The notes beneath the pieces were generated by a model. That model was given only the letters and a program-made list of their open reading frames with translations. It made no database searches and was not told the origin of the DNA. Of a stretch of DNA of 64,000 nucleotides, positions 1 to 11,048 are shown piece by piece (position 1 is the stretch's first letter; every line of letters begins with the position of its first letter). A program made the translations under genes and the position numbers. This stretch comes from Anoplolepis gracilipes (taxonomy: Eukaryota > Arthropoda > Insecta > Hymenoptera > Formicidae): contig NC_132979.1 of NCBI RefSeq assembly GCF_047496725.1, positions 8,969,001 through 9,033,000 on the forward strand, written 5' to 3'.

Positions 1-430
1 AAAATTTTATATTTCTTTCACCATTTCGGAAGAGAAATCATATTTCAAGAGGCTGTATGAATGAAAAAATATATTTTTACTTGAAGTATTATTTAAGATC
101 AATTTTATGTTAATAAAATTATAATTGGAAACTAAAATTATTAAGATATTGAATAATAAAATTTAAGAAATTCTTATGATTGAGCTAAGTTTTTTTTCCA
201 TTTCTCGACATTTTTTGTTAAAGATGAATCGAATAAAATCGCTATTTATTCATTTGTCGTCAACTGACCATGGAACACTCTGATTTATATTGATAAATAA
301 TATTAAAACGAATTGTCCAGACATCGTACTCACTCAGCAGAGTCTTTCCTACACATGACGTTTCGCAGTGTACCACTAGGAGACACGTGACAATTATTAT
401 TAGGACAAAATCAACGTTCTTCTCGGTGAA
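1..430. other. AT-rich flank, nothing recognised
   Basis: AT-rich sequence with no coding frame, repeat or RNA gene that I can support. Confidence 0.5.
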
Positions 431-830
431 CATCATCTCGTGACAGACGGGGGTTTCTGAATCTGGGCTCCGAGAAACACGATGCCAGGAAGCGTAACAG
501 GAAGGATTTCGGATTTTGCGAACCTCGTAACGACCTCAAGGCAATCAAGGGCTCTGGTCTCCCTTAAATCTGTAGGTGTGGGATGAACGAGAAGACGTTC
601 TCGAAGTCGTTCACTCCGGCACGTGTTGGCCCAATCGGCCGATTAAATCGGCCGATTTACGATCGACCGAAAGATATATAGAGAGAATCGCGGAAACCGC
701 AACTGCGAACTGCGAACCGGTCGGTGGAACGAGCCGAACTAATAGTCGGCCGTGCCGATTCCTCGTGACTTTATATATCGTGCCACCTGTGTGCCATGGG
801 TGTCCATGTAATTGTTAATGAACCAGTCGC
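431..830. other. GC-richer, CpG-containing island with twin palindromes
   Basis: This stretch is clearly richer in G+C and CpG than its surroundings. It holds two perfect 12-bp palindromes (aatcggccgatt) at 633-644 and 646-657, separated by one base. An 80-codon plus-strand frame crosses it, but it lacks similarity to any family I know and runs into the palindromes. In insect genomes such islands are often regulatory or conserved noncoding DNA, which would be inference here. Confidence 0.4.
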
Positions 831-1025
831 AGGTGCAGTGGGGAGTGCTGCTGCTCATACAGGAGAGCAGGGTGACACTCTGATTTAGCACATGTGCGCT
901 CAAGGTTCAATTCGGTCATCTGAAAAATCTGTTGCCGCGTCGACGGATTTAATTGGGTGCGATCCTTTTTTGACATTTCAAATCCATAAAGCGTTTTTAA
1001 CACCGGATATATTTTCAGTCTTAAA

Positions 1026-1250
1026 CTGGATCTTTGGAAATAGCTGTAAAAATAAAAAATAAGCCGAAACATTTCTGTAACTCTTTATTTTTGATACATA
1101 ATACACCTATAATTCTTTTATTTTATATTGATGTATACTTTTTATTATTTTCTATAGAAAATATAAAATAGCTGGACTGAAAACCTATAAAATGCTTAAA
1201 TTTCTTACTTTTAAGTTATTAATTTTTCTTTCTTTATATAAATATATATA
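1026..1250 (+). repeat. Direct repeat, copy 1, flanking fold-back element A
   Basis: From ctggatctttgg to the run aaatatatata this segment of about 225 bp matches 2250-2471 in the same orientation, including the shared string ttattattttctatagaaaa. It ends directly at the TA before fold-back element A. The two copies look like an older tandem duplication into whose junction the MITE later inserted. Confidence 0.8.
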
Positions 1251-2226
1251 CACTACGTAAAAAAATTAAAGGACTTTCTTCCATAAAAAATCAATTTTCA
1301 AGTAGTTGCAACTTTCTTAAAAATAATCGGAATAAGATTAATAAAAAAGCGTTTCAAAGTTCAAAGTTTTTAGTTTTAAATTCTTTAAATGAATTTCAAT
1401 TCGTCCGTCGATTGAACAAAATTTTCAAAAGTTTGTTCAAGAATACCGAATTAAAAACCATCCCAGCACAATTTCATTAATTAGGTGTTAAAGACCAAAG
1501 TTTTAACTTTAATTTCTTTTTTTAATGAATGTTCTATGATTTTTTTTCGCTGAGATATTCATTATTAAAGCAAAATTGAACTTAATACTTTGGTCTTTTG
1601 TACGAGTGACTGGAATGTTTTTTACTTGTAAATGTTGTAGAGTTCATGAAAATTTTAACGTTTTTGCGTTAACTTTTATTGATTTAAATAAAAAAAATAA
1701 AAGTACAATTTTTTATTTGATTTTTAAGTAATAATTACGCTTTAAAAATGAATAATGATTGAAAAAACGGTAGAAGCATTTTAAAGTGCTAACTTTTCTC
1801 TTTAAATTGTTTTTTTAATAATTATTGTACAATCATTTTTTCACTAGTTATAATCATTCAATAGCTCGATTTTGTTTTAATAATAAATATCTCGGCGAAA
1901 AGAAATCATAGAACATTTGTTAAAAAAAAATTAAAGCTAAAACTCTGCTCTAATAAAATCGTGGTAGGATTTTTTTTTAATTCGATATTTTTGGAAAAAC
2001 TTTTGAAAAATTTGTTTAATCGACGGACGTCATTTTCTTACAATGTAATTTTGCAACATATAGAAAGAATTGAAATTCACTTAAAGATTCTAAAACTAGA
2101 AACTTCGAGCTTTGAAATGCTTTTTTATTGATCTTATTCCAATTATTTTTAAGGAAGTGGCAACTACTTGAAAATTGGCTTTTTTTATATAAAAGAAAGT
2201 GGCCCTTTAGTTTTTTTTGCGTAGTG
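1251..2226 (-). mobile_element. Long fold-back MITE, copy A
   Basis: Begins cactacgtaaaaaaatt and ends with the inverted form tttttttgcgtagtg, flanked by TA on both sides (1249-1250, 2227-2228), which fits a Tc1/mariner-type target duplication. The arms are inverted repeats of several hundred bases, and an asymmetric centre contains an aaataaaaaaaataaaagt stretch. The centre is reversed relative to copies B, D, F and G, so I place it on the minus strand. No transposase frame is present. It is therefore a non-autonomous element that needs a transposase made elsewhere. Short open frames inside it (for example 2016-2330) are by-products of the arms. Confidence 0.85.
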
Positions 2227-2249
2227 TATTTTTTGTCCGGACTCTTGAG

Positions 2250-2471
2250 CTGGATCTTTGTAAATAGCTGTAAAAATAATATGGGAAAATTTAAACTTCT
2301 GCAACTCTTTATTTTTGATACGTAATACACCTATGATTCTTTTATTTGATATTAATGTATACTTTTTATTATTTTCTATAGAAAATATAAAATGGCTCGA
2401 CTGAACTATAAAACGCTTAAATTGTTTACTTTTAAGTCATTAATTTTTCTTTCTTTATATAAATATATATA
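2250..2471 (+). repeat. Direct repeat, copy 2, flanking fold-back element A
   Basis: Matches 1026-1250 with scattered substitutions. A spacer of about 21 bp lies between the end of fold-back element A and this copy. Confidence 0.8.
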
Positions 2472-3060
2472 TTTCAATTAATGTTAAAATACACAACATA
2501 AATATAAAAATTGTTTTCTATCGTTCATTCTATCAGTTTTTTCAACATTTTGTAAAAATAAATAAAATAATACGTCACAATCGTCATGCAAATAAATAAT
2601 AATCTGTCATGCAAAGTTTATTATATTTAATATTGAAAATGATTGATCATTTTTAAACGAGATGAAAGCAATAGTGTGTGTCAAACATATTCACATCATA
2701 TACACAAATATATTTTTTTTATTAAATAATTACTTTTGTACATGTGTTTTAAAATTTCAATTTTCTAAGTTTTATAAAAATTTTATTATACAATTAATAT
2801 ATTATTATTATTATATTATTAATGTTATTAAAATATCATCTCATATTAAATTTCAAGTACAAAAAAAGTGTATAAATTTTTATTCTACGAGAACAATAAG
2901 ATGTTATGTGAAATACTTAAGGCATTGGTAATTGATGCACATTTTTCACCGATGAAAGAAGATTAATTCATTGATTGTGACTAAATAAATCTCTAATGAT
3001 AAGTAAAAGTCGCAAAATGACTTTCCATTAATTAAGCTTAGCGCGAATCGCCGTACAACT
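2472..3060. other. AT-rich spacer
   Basis: Very AT-rich sequence in which I see no gene or structured repeat. An 89-codon plus frame at 2662-2931 is low-complexity and unlike a real protein. Confidence 0.5.
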
Positions 3061-3122
3061 TTGATTATCGGTTTTCGAACGTCTGATTCACCTCATTCCT
3101 CATCGGCTTACATCTTCTACTA

Positions 3123-3248
3123 CTACTTCGCCGCTTCGTGCGCTTTTGCAACGATAGATCGAAATCCCCGCAAAGTTCCAAAGAAGTTAGCAGCAATTTC
3201 TTCAAGAACTTTAGCCTGTAATAGTTCGTCTAGCTGGCTAGTTTGTGT
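3123..3248 (-). CDS. Possible terminal coding exon, unrecognised
   Basis: On the minus strand a frame of 41 residues plus a TAG stop (3123-3125) follows directly after a strong-looking splice acceptor: a pyrimidine tract (tctctctttaatt) and CAG at 3249-3251. The peptide starts TQTSQLDELLQ, continues through VLEEIAANFFGTLRGF and ends AKAHEAAK. It looks like an amphipathic helix and is compositionally unlike translated AT-rich noise. The segment is richer in G+C than its neighbours. There is an in-frame stop just upstream of the acceptor, so it can only be an exon of a spliced gene whose earlier exons lie at higher coordinates. I found no such exon and do not recognise the family. It could still be a chance frame. 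Confidence 0.3.
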   Translation of the reverse strand, partial: TQTSQLDELLQAKVLEEIAANFFGTLRGFRSIVAKAHEAAK

Positions 3249-3252
3249 CTGA

Positions 3253-3829
3253 ATTAAAGAGAGATTTATCTAAAATAGTCCGAAAAATTCGTAAAATTAT
3301 AGAACAAAATGACGTTTCTTAGATTCTAAATAACAGAGTCACACTTTTTATCGATAAAATATTTATACAGTAAACAGTTTACATTCTAATATTTTTTGAA
3401 ATTATTTTGTGACAAAAAATAATTTAAAATATATTTGGCTATTAAAATATCAGTATTTTTATTTATAATTATTTAGATGATTTATTTATATAGATTTATA
3501 AGATTTTCTTTTTATAAATCTATTTAAAAAATTCAACAAATATCCTAAAAAGGAATTTACTCTGAATTTATTATAAAGTCTGAAAAATAAACTTTAACGT
3601 TTAAATATTTAAAATTTAAAAGTGTTATTAAAGGGAGAAATCGATATGGATTAAAAGCATATAAAAGCTGAATTTCTCGTCTAGAAAGGGTTTTAAGAAT
3701 ATATAACAGAATTATTTTCCCGTAATAATAGAATTAATTACAGTATCATCATATGATTATATAAAAATATGATTAAATAATATCATATTACGCCAAATTT
3801 ATGATATTATTATATATGATCATATAAAA
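3253..3829. other. AT-rich spacer
   Basis: AT-rich. If the exon at 3123-3248 is real, this would be intron. I see no other feature. Confidence 0.45.
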
Positions 3830-3862
3830 TAATATATCAGATTTTTCCATGTTTAATTGTAT
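3830..3862 (+). repeat. Short direct repeat flanking fold-back element B, copy 1
   Basis: The string taatatatcag, then ttccat and tttaattgtat, recurs at 4907-4939 on the other side of element B with few differences. It is far longer than the TA target duplication expected for this element. Confidence 0.65.
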
Positions 3863-3878
3863 ATTTATATCCATATTA

Positions 3879-4905
3879 CACTACGCAAAAAGATTAAAGG
3901 GCCACTTTCTTTCATAAAAAAGGTCAATTTTCAAGTAGTTGCAACTTCTTTAAAAATAATCAGAATAAAATCAATACAAAAGCGTTTCAAAGCTTAAAGT
4001 TTTTAGTTTTAGAATCTTTGAGTAAATTTTATTATAATTCTTTCTATTTGTTACAAAATTACATTGTAAAAAGCAACGTCCGTCGATTGAACAAATTTTT
4101 GAAAAGTTTGTTCAAGAATATCGTATTAAAAAAAAATCTTGGCACAATTTCATTAATTGGCGTTAAAGAGCTGAGTTTTAGCCTTAATTTCATTTTTTTA
4201 CAAATGCTTTATGATTTTATTCCTCGAGATATTTATTTTTATAGCAAAATTGAGCTATTGACTTTGAACACTTATAACTAGTGAAAAAATAATCGTACAT
4301 TAATTAAAATAATTAAAAATCAAGTAAAAATTGCATTTTTATCTTTTTTATATAAATCAATGAAAATTAACGAAAAAAACGCAAAAATTTTCATAAACTC
4401 TACAACGTTTATAAGTCAAAAGCATTCCAGTTACTCGTACAAAAGATTGAAGTGTTAAGTTTTTTTTCTGTATATTTCAAAAACTTAAATTAATGATTAA
4501 ATAATCATTTTTTTACTAGTTATAAGCGTTAAAAGTTAATAGTTCGATTTTGCTTTAATGAATATCTCGGCGAAAAAAAATCATAAGATATTCGTTAAAA
4601 AGTGAAATTAAAGCTAAAACTCTGCTGTTTACCACCCAATTAATGAAATCGTGATAGGATTTTCTTTTAATTCGTTATTTTTGGACAAACTTTTAAAAAA
4701 TTTGTTCAATCAACGGACGTCGCTTTCTTACAATGTAATTTTGTAATGAATAAAAAGAATTGAAATTCATTTAAAGATTCTAAAGCTTCAAGTTTTAACA
4801 TGCTTTTTTATTGATCTTATTCCAATTATTTTTAAAGAAGTTGAACCTACTTGAAAATTGGGCTTTTTTATGGAAAAAAGTGGCCCTTCAATTTTTTTGC
4901 GTAGT
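3879..4905 (+). mobile_element. Long fold-back MITE, copy B
   Basis: Starts cactacgcaaaaagattaaa after a TA (3877-3878) and ends in the inverted form ttttttgcgtagt with the last base or two altered. The arms are inverted repeats and the asymmetric centre contains caagtaaaaattgcattttt. Same family as copies A and C-G, with no transposase. The 87-codon frame at 4018-4281 lies wholly inside the left arm and is not a gene. Confidence 0.85.
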
Positions 4906-4906
4906 A

Positions 4907-4939
4907 TAATATATCAGCTCCTTCCATATTTAATTGTAT
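4907..4939 (+). repeat. Short direct repeat flanking fold-back element B, copy 2
   Basis: Repeats 3830-3862 immediately after the right end of element B. Confidence 0.65.
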
Positions 4940-5640
4940 CTATTTTTTCTCTAGGATATCACTTTAGTCCAAAAATTGCAGTATATACGTTATGATGTAC
5001 ATTAATCCATATGACATAATAGATGATTAAAATTGCAAGAGCTCTTTCGTGGTTTCTGTTTTTCATTCAATCTTATTCATCCTAAAGAGAATGTTATTGC
5101 TTAACTTCAAATAATTAAACTCATTTATTACAGAACAGTATTACGTTGAAAATTCGGTTTCTCTCTTCTCTCGTAAGTACAACTGTCAAATTTATATTTC
5201 AGGGAAGCACGCTATGAACTCTGTTGTCTGTGTGCGTGTGTATGTATGAGGAGCCCTGTTATTAATCTTATTTTGCACGAGACATGAGCAGAGGACCGTC
5301 GAAAAGGCGGAAAAATTTACTTTTGTAATAAGACCATCAGCGCGTTAGCAGAACCGATGGCCGGTGAGAAATCATTTTGTCGGCGGGTTTATTAGAATTA
5401 ATCGCCAAGAGAAGTCGTGGCATTTTTCTAGCACTGATTACTACGAACGTATACTTCCGTTTCCTCTTTGTCTCTTCCGTGGACTTACGGAGCAAATTGG
5501 GAACAAAGTAGCCACGTCGCCGCTAAAATTTACTTCTTTTGTTCCTCATCCTCTTTCAAAGCGCTTGCTTTTCTTCTTCAAGGATTTGTTATGGCAATTG
5601 GACCGAAATTCAATAAGACCGGAAGGTACTCCCTAGTGTA
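4940..5640. other. Spacer grading into a GC-richer stretch
   Basis: From about 5200 the sequence becomes more balanced in composition. A 90-codon plus frame at 5364-5636 spans it. The translation shows no motif I recognise, so I do not call a gene. Confidence 0.35.
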
Positions 5641-5810
5641 AAAGTCTATCCGGTTTGCATTTATACAAGCAATCAGCTATTCAGCAATGATTCGTTTATC
5701 ATTCGTACGTATTAGATTTTGAACATTTAATGTTAATTTTAATTAATTTGAGACAGATTTTTTGACAAAATGTTCTATCTAATTTTATATTAACTTTAAA
5801 AATAATTCGA

Positions 5811-5845
5811 GAGAGAGGAGAGGGGAGAGAGAGAGAGAAAGAGAT
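5811..5845 (+). repeat. GA-rich microsatellite
   Basis: Imperfect GA run (gagagagaggagagggg followed by agagagagagaaagaga). Confidence 0.85.
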
Positions 5846-6487
5846 GTTAAATGAATAAAATCAAGTTGTAATTATATACAATAATATTGTGTTTTATATT
5901 ATATTATTATAATATAATTATTATATTACTGTACATATATTAGTATAATCATAGATTATATAAAATAAATTAATGCAATTTTTTGTGAAACGTATAAATG
6001 TAAACATAATTAATATTAACTAAATATTATTAATATTATAAACAAAATAAATATTATGAAATATAAACTTAATAAATATAAAAAACTTGTATTTTTCATT
6101 TTCATAATTCGGTAAGAAATATTTAAGAAATGTGTGAAACGTATAAAAAGAGATGGATAAAACAGAAGAAATAGATATACACGGACAATATTAATACATT
6201 TATTCTGAAACTGGAAAGCTGCAGAGTACAGATTTGCACAGCTAGCTCTGAATGCTTGAGATAAGAACGGAACATAGAAGAAAAGATTAAAGTGCACAGA
6301 TGGTCGTAATACTTCCGTTGAAAATCGTCAGAACAAAGTTGAGCATGATTAATCTCTATAAGAATATCCTTAAATTACATATTGTGTAAAAGTGAGAAAA
6401 TTAAAAATTCAAAAATTTTATTATAAGATATTAAAAAAACTAATATGTTTGTCTACAATATATATGTATAATACATTCTTATAATTT
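5846..6487. other. AT-rich spacer
   Basis: AT-rich with short alternating TA/AT blocks. A 93-codon minus frame at 6016-6297 is dominated by I, F, L and Y, as expected from AT-rich DNA, and is not called. Confidence 0.45.
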
Positions 6488-6530
6488 AACACATCTCACT
6501 TTAAATTTAATTTTCTTTAGATAACGTTAA
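6488..6530 (+). repeat. Direct repeat, first copy
   Basis: The string acacatctcactttaaattt and the following taatttt/tttagataacgtta recur at about 6766-6808 with a small indel. Confidence 0.7.
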
Positions 6531-6765
6531 TTTTCTAATAAATTAAATTTATATTTTTATTATATAAAAATTTAATTAAAAAATTTTTTTATAAGTAAAT
6601 TATTAATTTTCCCAAAAAATTTCAAATTTTAAAACTATTTTTTTATTAAAATTTTATTTATATTATTTAATATAAAAATTATTAAATCTTATTATTTTTT
6701 ATATAATTTTTATAATTAATTTTATTCTTTATTATTTTTAATTTATTTTTATGTATAAAATTTTG

Positions 6766-6808
6766 ACACATCTCACTTTAAATTTAATTTCTTTTAGATA
6801 ACGTTATT
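6766..6808 (+). repeat. Direct repeat, second copy
   Basis: Near-identical to 6488-6530, about 278 bp downstream. The sequence between them is very AT-rich and unclassified. Confidence 0.7.
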
Positions 6809-7135
6809 AATTTTAAAGATCTTGTAGAGAAAGAGAATTTTGCATTTGTGAATCAAATAATGACAGTTTTTAATTATTATGTGTCATATTTCTTTTTAAT
6901 AATAAAATTTTATTATTAACTTATAATTATACAATAATAGATAAATGTATAAAATATATAATTAATAACAAAATAATAAAATACTCTATTTTTTTGCAAA
7001 ATGCGTCCTCTTTTGTACTAATATAAAGAAAATACTTGATTTTTACTTCTGTTTACCAACAATACTGCATTTAAATAACATTTGATCGATTTGATTGATG
7101 ATTAAACCTCAAAAAAAATACTTTCACGAAATTCG
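6809..7135. other. AT-rich spacer
   Basis: Nothing recognised. Confidence 0.45.
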
Positions 7136-7565
7136 CGTCCTTTGATAAATAGTTTTGTCAACAACTGTCGCGTGTCTATTTTTTTGCTCTCGTTCGCAAG
7201 GGAGGAGATTAATCTCGTTGTTTGTTCGTTGGAGATCGAGGACGAAAAAACCCGTTGTGGCCCAGATCGATTATTCTTCGAGTGCGGGCGATGTTGTATA
7301 TTTCCAATATTTTCATTCCGGACGATTTATTTCCAGTCGCTTCTTCCTTCTAGCTATCCAGCCGGAACAGGTTTAGGCTCGTGTCTTCGCACAAATAACT
7401 TTGACTCTTACGAATATCCGATCGTTTTATGCGAAAATTTTCGCCTTGACGAGTAACGGAATCGGAGGAATATTAATTTTCAATTAGTCGTGTAAACCGG
7501 CTTTGAGAGGATTTTATGGAAGTGCCGGTCAAATGATTGATCTTGCGCAGTTAATTACGGTCTAA
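7136..7565. other. GC-richer island with overlapping frames
   Basis: Composition is visibly more balanced and CpG-containing than the flanks. Two overlapping plus frames (7142-7456 and 7155-7376) exist, but neither translation resembles a known domain and the flanks show no convincing splice sites. It may be a regulatory or conserved noncoding island. Confidence 0.3.
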
Positions 7566-8929
7566 TTAATTAGATGACCGCTCTTGGGTATACTCAATCA
7601 TACGAATAAAAAAATGGAGATGTTTCATTGTATTGCAACGAGTATTCTTGAAGATAGAGAACGCAACACTTCTACAAAAATATATAAAGATGAGTAATTT
7701 GCAAATAAAAAAAACAGATGAAAGAACGTATAATTTTATATTAAATAAATTAAATTTACATATTAAATAATTATATATTATATAGATAATAATAGATTAT
7801 AATATAATAATAGATAATAATATTTATACTAGATAATAATTCATAATAATTTTTAGTGAGAAAAAATATTATTTTATATTCTTTTATCGTATAAATAGTA
7901 TTAGATCATTTCTGTATTTAAAATACATAAGTTGAATGCGCCTAATTATTTAAATATATGCTTATGTAGTAAGTTTCTAAAATTATCAAAAATAAATTAA
8001 AATGTATAATTTAACCAAATCTTAAGAAAATTACTGTAAAATGAAAATAGTGACATCTATCGAATATTACAATATTGATAGTTCACAACCCATTTTCAAC
8101 GTTTTTGAACATACGTAAAGAAATTTTATATATATACATATATGCTCATATTTAACGATATTATGCAAAGTATCTTTTCAATTACTTTCAAGGTCTTTTT
8201 TTACGTCATTCTATTATAAAACGTGCAAATTAATTTAAATGAAAATTTTCTCTTTCTTTTTTTCTCATAAAAAACACCAATTTAAACTTTTTAGGAGACA
8301 AAAAAATTTACATTATTATAATTCACAGTTACATTATCATAATTTCATTTTAATTAAATATTATTTTAATTATTTAATTATTTTATTTAATTATATTGTC
8401 ACTTAAAAAATATCTCTACAATTAATTTAAAACACTTTTTGTTAACTTATATTGTTATCCTCAACATTTAATTTTTTATAAAATTATATAGAACGTTTAA
8501 CTTATTGTAAAAATATTTTAAGAGTAGATTTTTACCTAATGTATAGAAACGAGAATCATTAATTATTAAATAATAGTAAATATTTGCAATTATTATATTT
8601 TTTATATTTTTATTAATTACATATAAATATTTACATTAAATATTATATTAAATATTAATTAAATATAAATATAAATAAATATACATATATATTTATATAT
8701 ATATATTTATATATACAATATATATAATTGTTATATATATTATTGTTTGTGAGAATCAAGAATAAGTCGCATAGAAAATGTCATACTTTTGATAGAAAAG
8801 TTTAAGTCCGAATATAAGTCAATTTTATGATTCGCGAAATTTAAATAATTATTCGCTGTTCGTTGCCTATCTATTTATATTCGAAGAGTTGGAGCTGAAA
8901 CTAGTGAATGAACTGCCTAATGTATCTTT
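7566..8929. other. AT-rich spacer
   Basis: Long AT-rich stretch with many short TA/AT blocks, the densest around 8640-8740. No supported gene. Confidence 0.5.
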
Positions 8930-8930
8930 G

Positions 8931-8961
<31 letters not shown>

Positions 8962-8974
8962 ATTTCTCTCTCTT
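8931..8974 (+). repeat. CT microsatellite
   Basis: TC dinucleotide run with a few interruptions (ttt, tatt). Frames read through it on both strands are artefacts. Confidence 0.9.
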
Positions 8975-9225
8975 TTTGCGTCGATGGAACTTTTTCTCCA
9001 TCGGGCGTTTCCCAGGTTTTTACAACTGCTTAGCATATTTAGAGCCTCGTAAAAAAAAGTCTGTCTCGTTCTGTAATACCTTGCTCGGAGGTCATCTAAG
9101 ATCACGTTTTTCGCTTAATGAGCGACGTTTAACCGGCGAACCGACCGGTCTCGGTCAATTAATCAAGTTGTGATTTGTCGGACGGGAGCAGACAGCCAGG
9201 CACCGAAGACTATTCTCCGTTTTGG
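8975..9225. other. GC-richer stretch
   Basis: More balanced composition with CpG. Nothing coding recognised. Confidence 0.3.
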
Positions 9226-9228
9226 ATC

Positions 9229-9257
9229 ATCATATCACATTCACAATGTGATATGAT
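9229..9257. repeat. Short hairpin
   Basis: Arms atcatatcacatt (9229-9241) and aatgtgatatgat (9245-9257) are perfect complements around a three-base loop. Confidence 0.8.
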
Positions 9258-9705
9258 AATATAGAGGGTGTTTTAGTTTTATTTTCTTTGAATGCTGGAG
9301 GAATTAAAATTAAACTTAGAATTGAAAATAAAAATTGAATTTAACATATTAAAATCAATTTAAAATTAAAATTAATTAAACTTACACTTAAAATTAGACT
9401 TGGTAGAATAATTTTCATGCTTCAAATAAATAAATGTAAGGAGCGTATTAAAAATTGAATTAAATTTCTAATCTTAACACAGATTTAAATAATTAATAAT
9501 TTAAATTACGTGTAACTTACGAATAGTTAGCGAGATATTTAATCACTAAAAAAACATTAAGAGAATATCAAAAAAAGATTTTCTAAGATATTCTAAGAAA
9601 AATATGATTTTAAAACCATTAAAAAAGTTTTGGTTGAAAAAAAAAATAATGCTTTATATATTGTATTGTTTTTATAAATAAATAGTTTTGGATGAAAATC
9701 CTTAC

Positions 9706-9738
<33 letters not shown>

Positions 9739-10484
9739 ATATTTGATGTTTTTACACTTATTTTTAACGGGGATTTAAACAAAATACTCAAGTAGATAGT
9801 ACGAGAAAGAAACTGACCAACCGAGGAGCGATACTCGAGGCCTTTATCGAGAATTTCAGACATTGACGACCTACTTCGTAGTAGTTGCAGACTTTCTTTG
9901 GATACAAGCAAAGTTTAAATGGAAAATCTTTCGATATTTTTTATGTGCGCAGTGATACGAGTTTTATCAGACATGTGAAATCATCAGACAGACACGTATG
10001 TGTCTGTGTGTGGGTGTGTATAAAATTATATGTATTTACATAATATTTCTTAATAAGTTTTTATCTTATTATTGATGCTTGTAAAAATAATTGATGTAGT
10101 TAAAAATAGGAAATAAAAAAAACCTAACCCGTGAATACACATTAATATATATTAGTCTCATTTGAAAATTAAATTAGAAGACGTTTAGGTTTTGTTTCTG
10201 AACTTACAAATATATGTATATGTAAATATATTTTTTTATGTGCAAGAGAAAACATATTTTATTTTAATATAAGAAAACAAGTTTTATATTTTAATATAAG
10301 TATTTTATATATTATATTTCTCATAGTATTCGTTTCCACAGTTTAGAACGAGTTGATCTCTATAACAATATTAGTTTTGATTTTTGTTCAAGTTCTCTTC
10401 AAAAATAAGAAATTACCTAAATTAAACTCTTGTTAAATTGAATAAATCTTATTTTTTCAGAATAACTTTAATATACGTAGCCTT
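9258..10484. other. AT-rich spacer with a TA microsatellite
   Basis: AT-rich, with a TA dinucleotide array at about 9705-9732 and a TG-rich patch near 9998-10020. No supported gene. Confidence 0.5.
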
Positions 10485-10627
10485 TAATGGTCAGATGATG
10501 CTCGTAGCTAATAAGCTTGGGGTGGAGAGACATCAGTCTTATTGGCTGTCACTTGCCTCTTTTTGATGTCTGAGAGAGGGATTATAAAGACAGCAAAAGT
10601 TTGATTGGCTATTAAGATTGACCATTA
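10485..10627. mobile_element. Possible short TIR element
   Basis: Nine-base inverted ends, taatggtca (10485-10493) and tgaccatta (10619-10627), enclose about 140 bp. Internal inverted bits (gtcttattggct and attggctattaag) add to the symmetry. I cannot define a target duplication, so family assignment is open. Confidence 0.35.
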
Positions 10628-10684
10628 CGCTATGAAAATGCTTGCCTCAGGTCAAAATCCAGTTGTAGTTGTGATTTATTCGTA

Positions 10685-10786
10685 CACTGTCCGACAATAA
10701 TTCGTTCCATTCCCCTAGCGAGATAAGTATAGGTTATGTAACATCCTATGTAAACTAGGAGAACGGAACGAATTATCGTCGAGCAG
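10685..10786. mobile_element. Small palindromic MITE, TA-flanked
   Basis: Left end cactgtccgacaataattcg and right end, read in reverse complement, ctgctcgacgataattcg share a long inverted repeat that continues through ttcc on both arms. Both sides carry TA (10683-10684, 10787-10788). About 102 bp, almost all palindrome, consistent with a Tc1/mariner-type MITE. Confidence 0.75.
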
Positions 10787-11048
10787 TACATTGTAATTGT
10801 GTATGCACTTATTATGTAGTTTGTAGAAATTTGCCTGCTATTAATCTTGCATCAGCGTATGTAGATAAATGTTAGAGAATCTTTAGTAATGAAGTATCTT
10901 GTTTTACGATCCATCACGAAGAGGTTGCAAAGTTTAGGACTTGATCGTCATTAACGACTGCCCTTCTGATTTTCAGACTTGTAGTCGCACAACTTGGTAC
11001 ATTTGTCAGTCTCCATCTCGTAACGTCAATCATGGTAGAACCTTTATA
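10787..11048. other. Spacer
   Basis: Mixed-composition sequence, no gene recognised. Confidence 0.4.

Noticed and set aside
1251..2330. Short frames within fold-back elements (2016-2330, 2128-2325, 4018-4281, 36740-36955, 46009-46242)
   Set aside because: They recur in homologous positions of the MITE arms and are not conserved as proteins.
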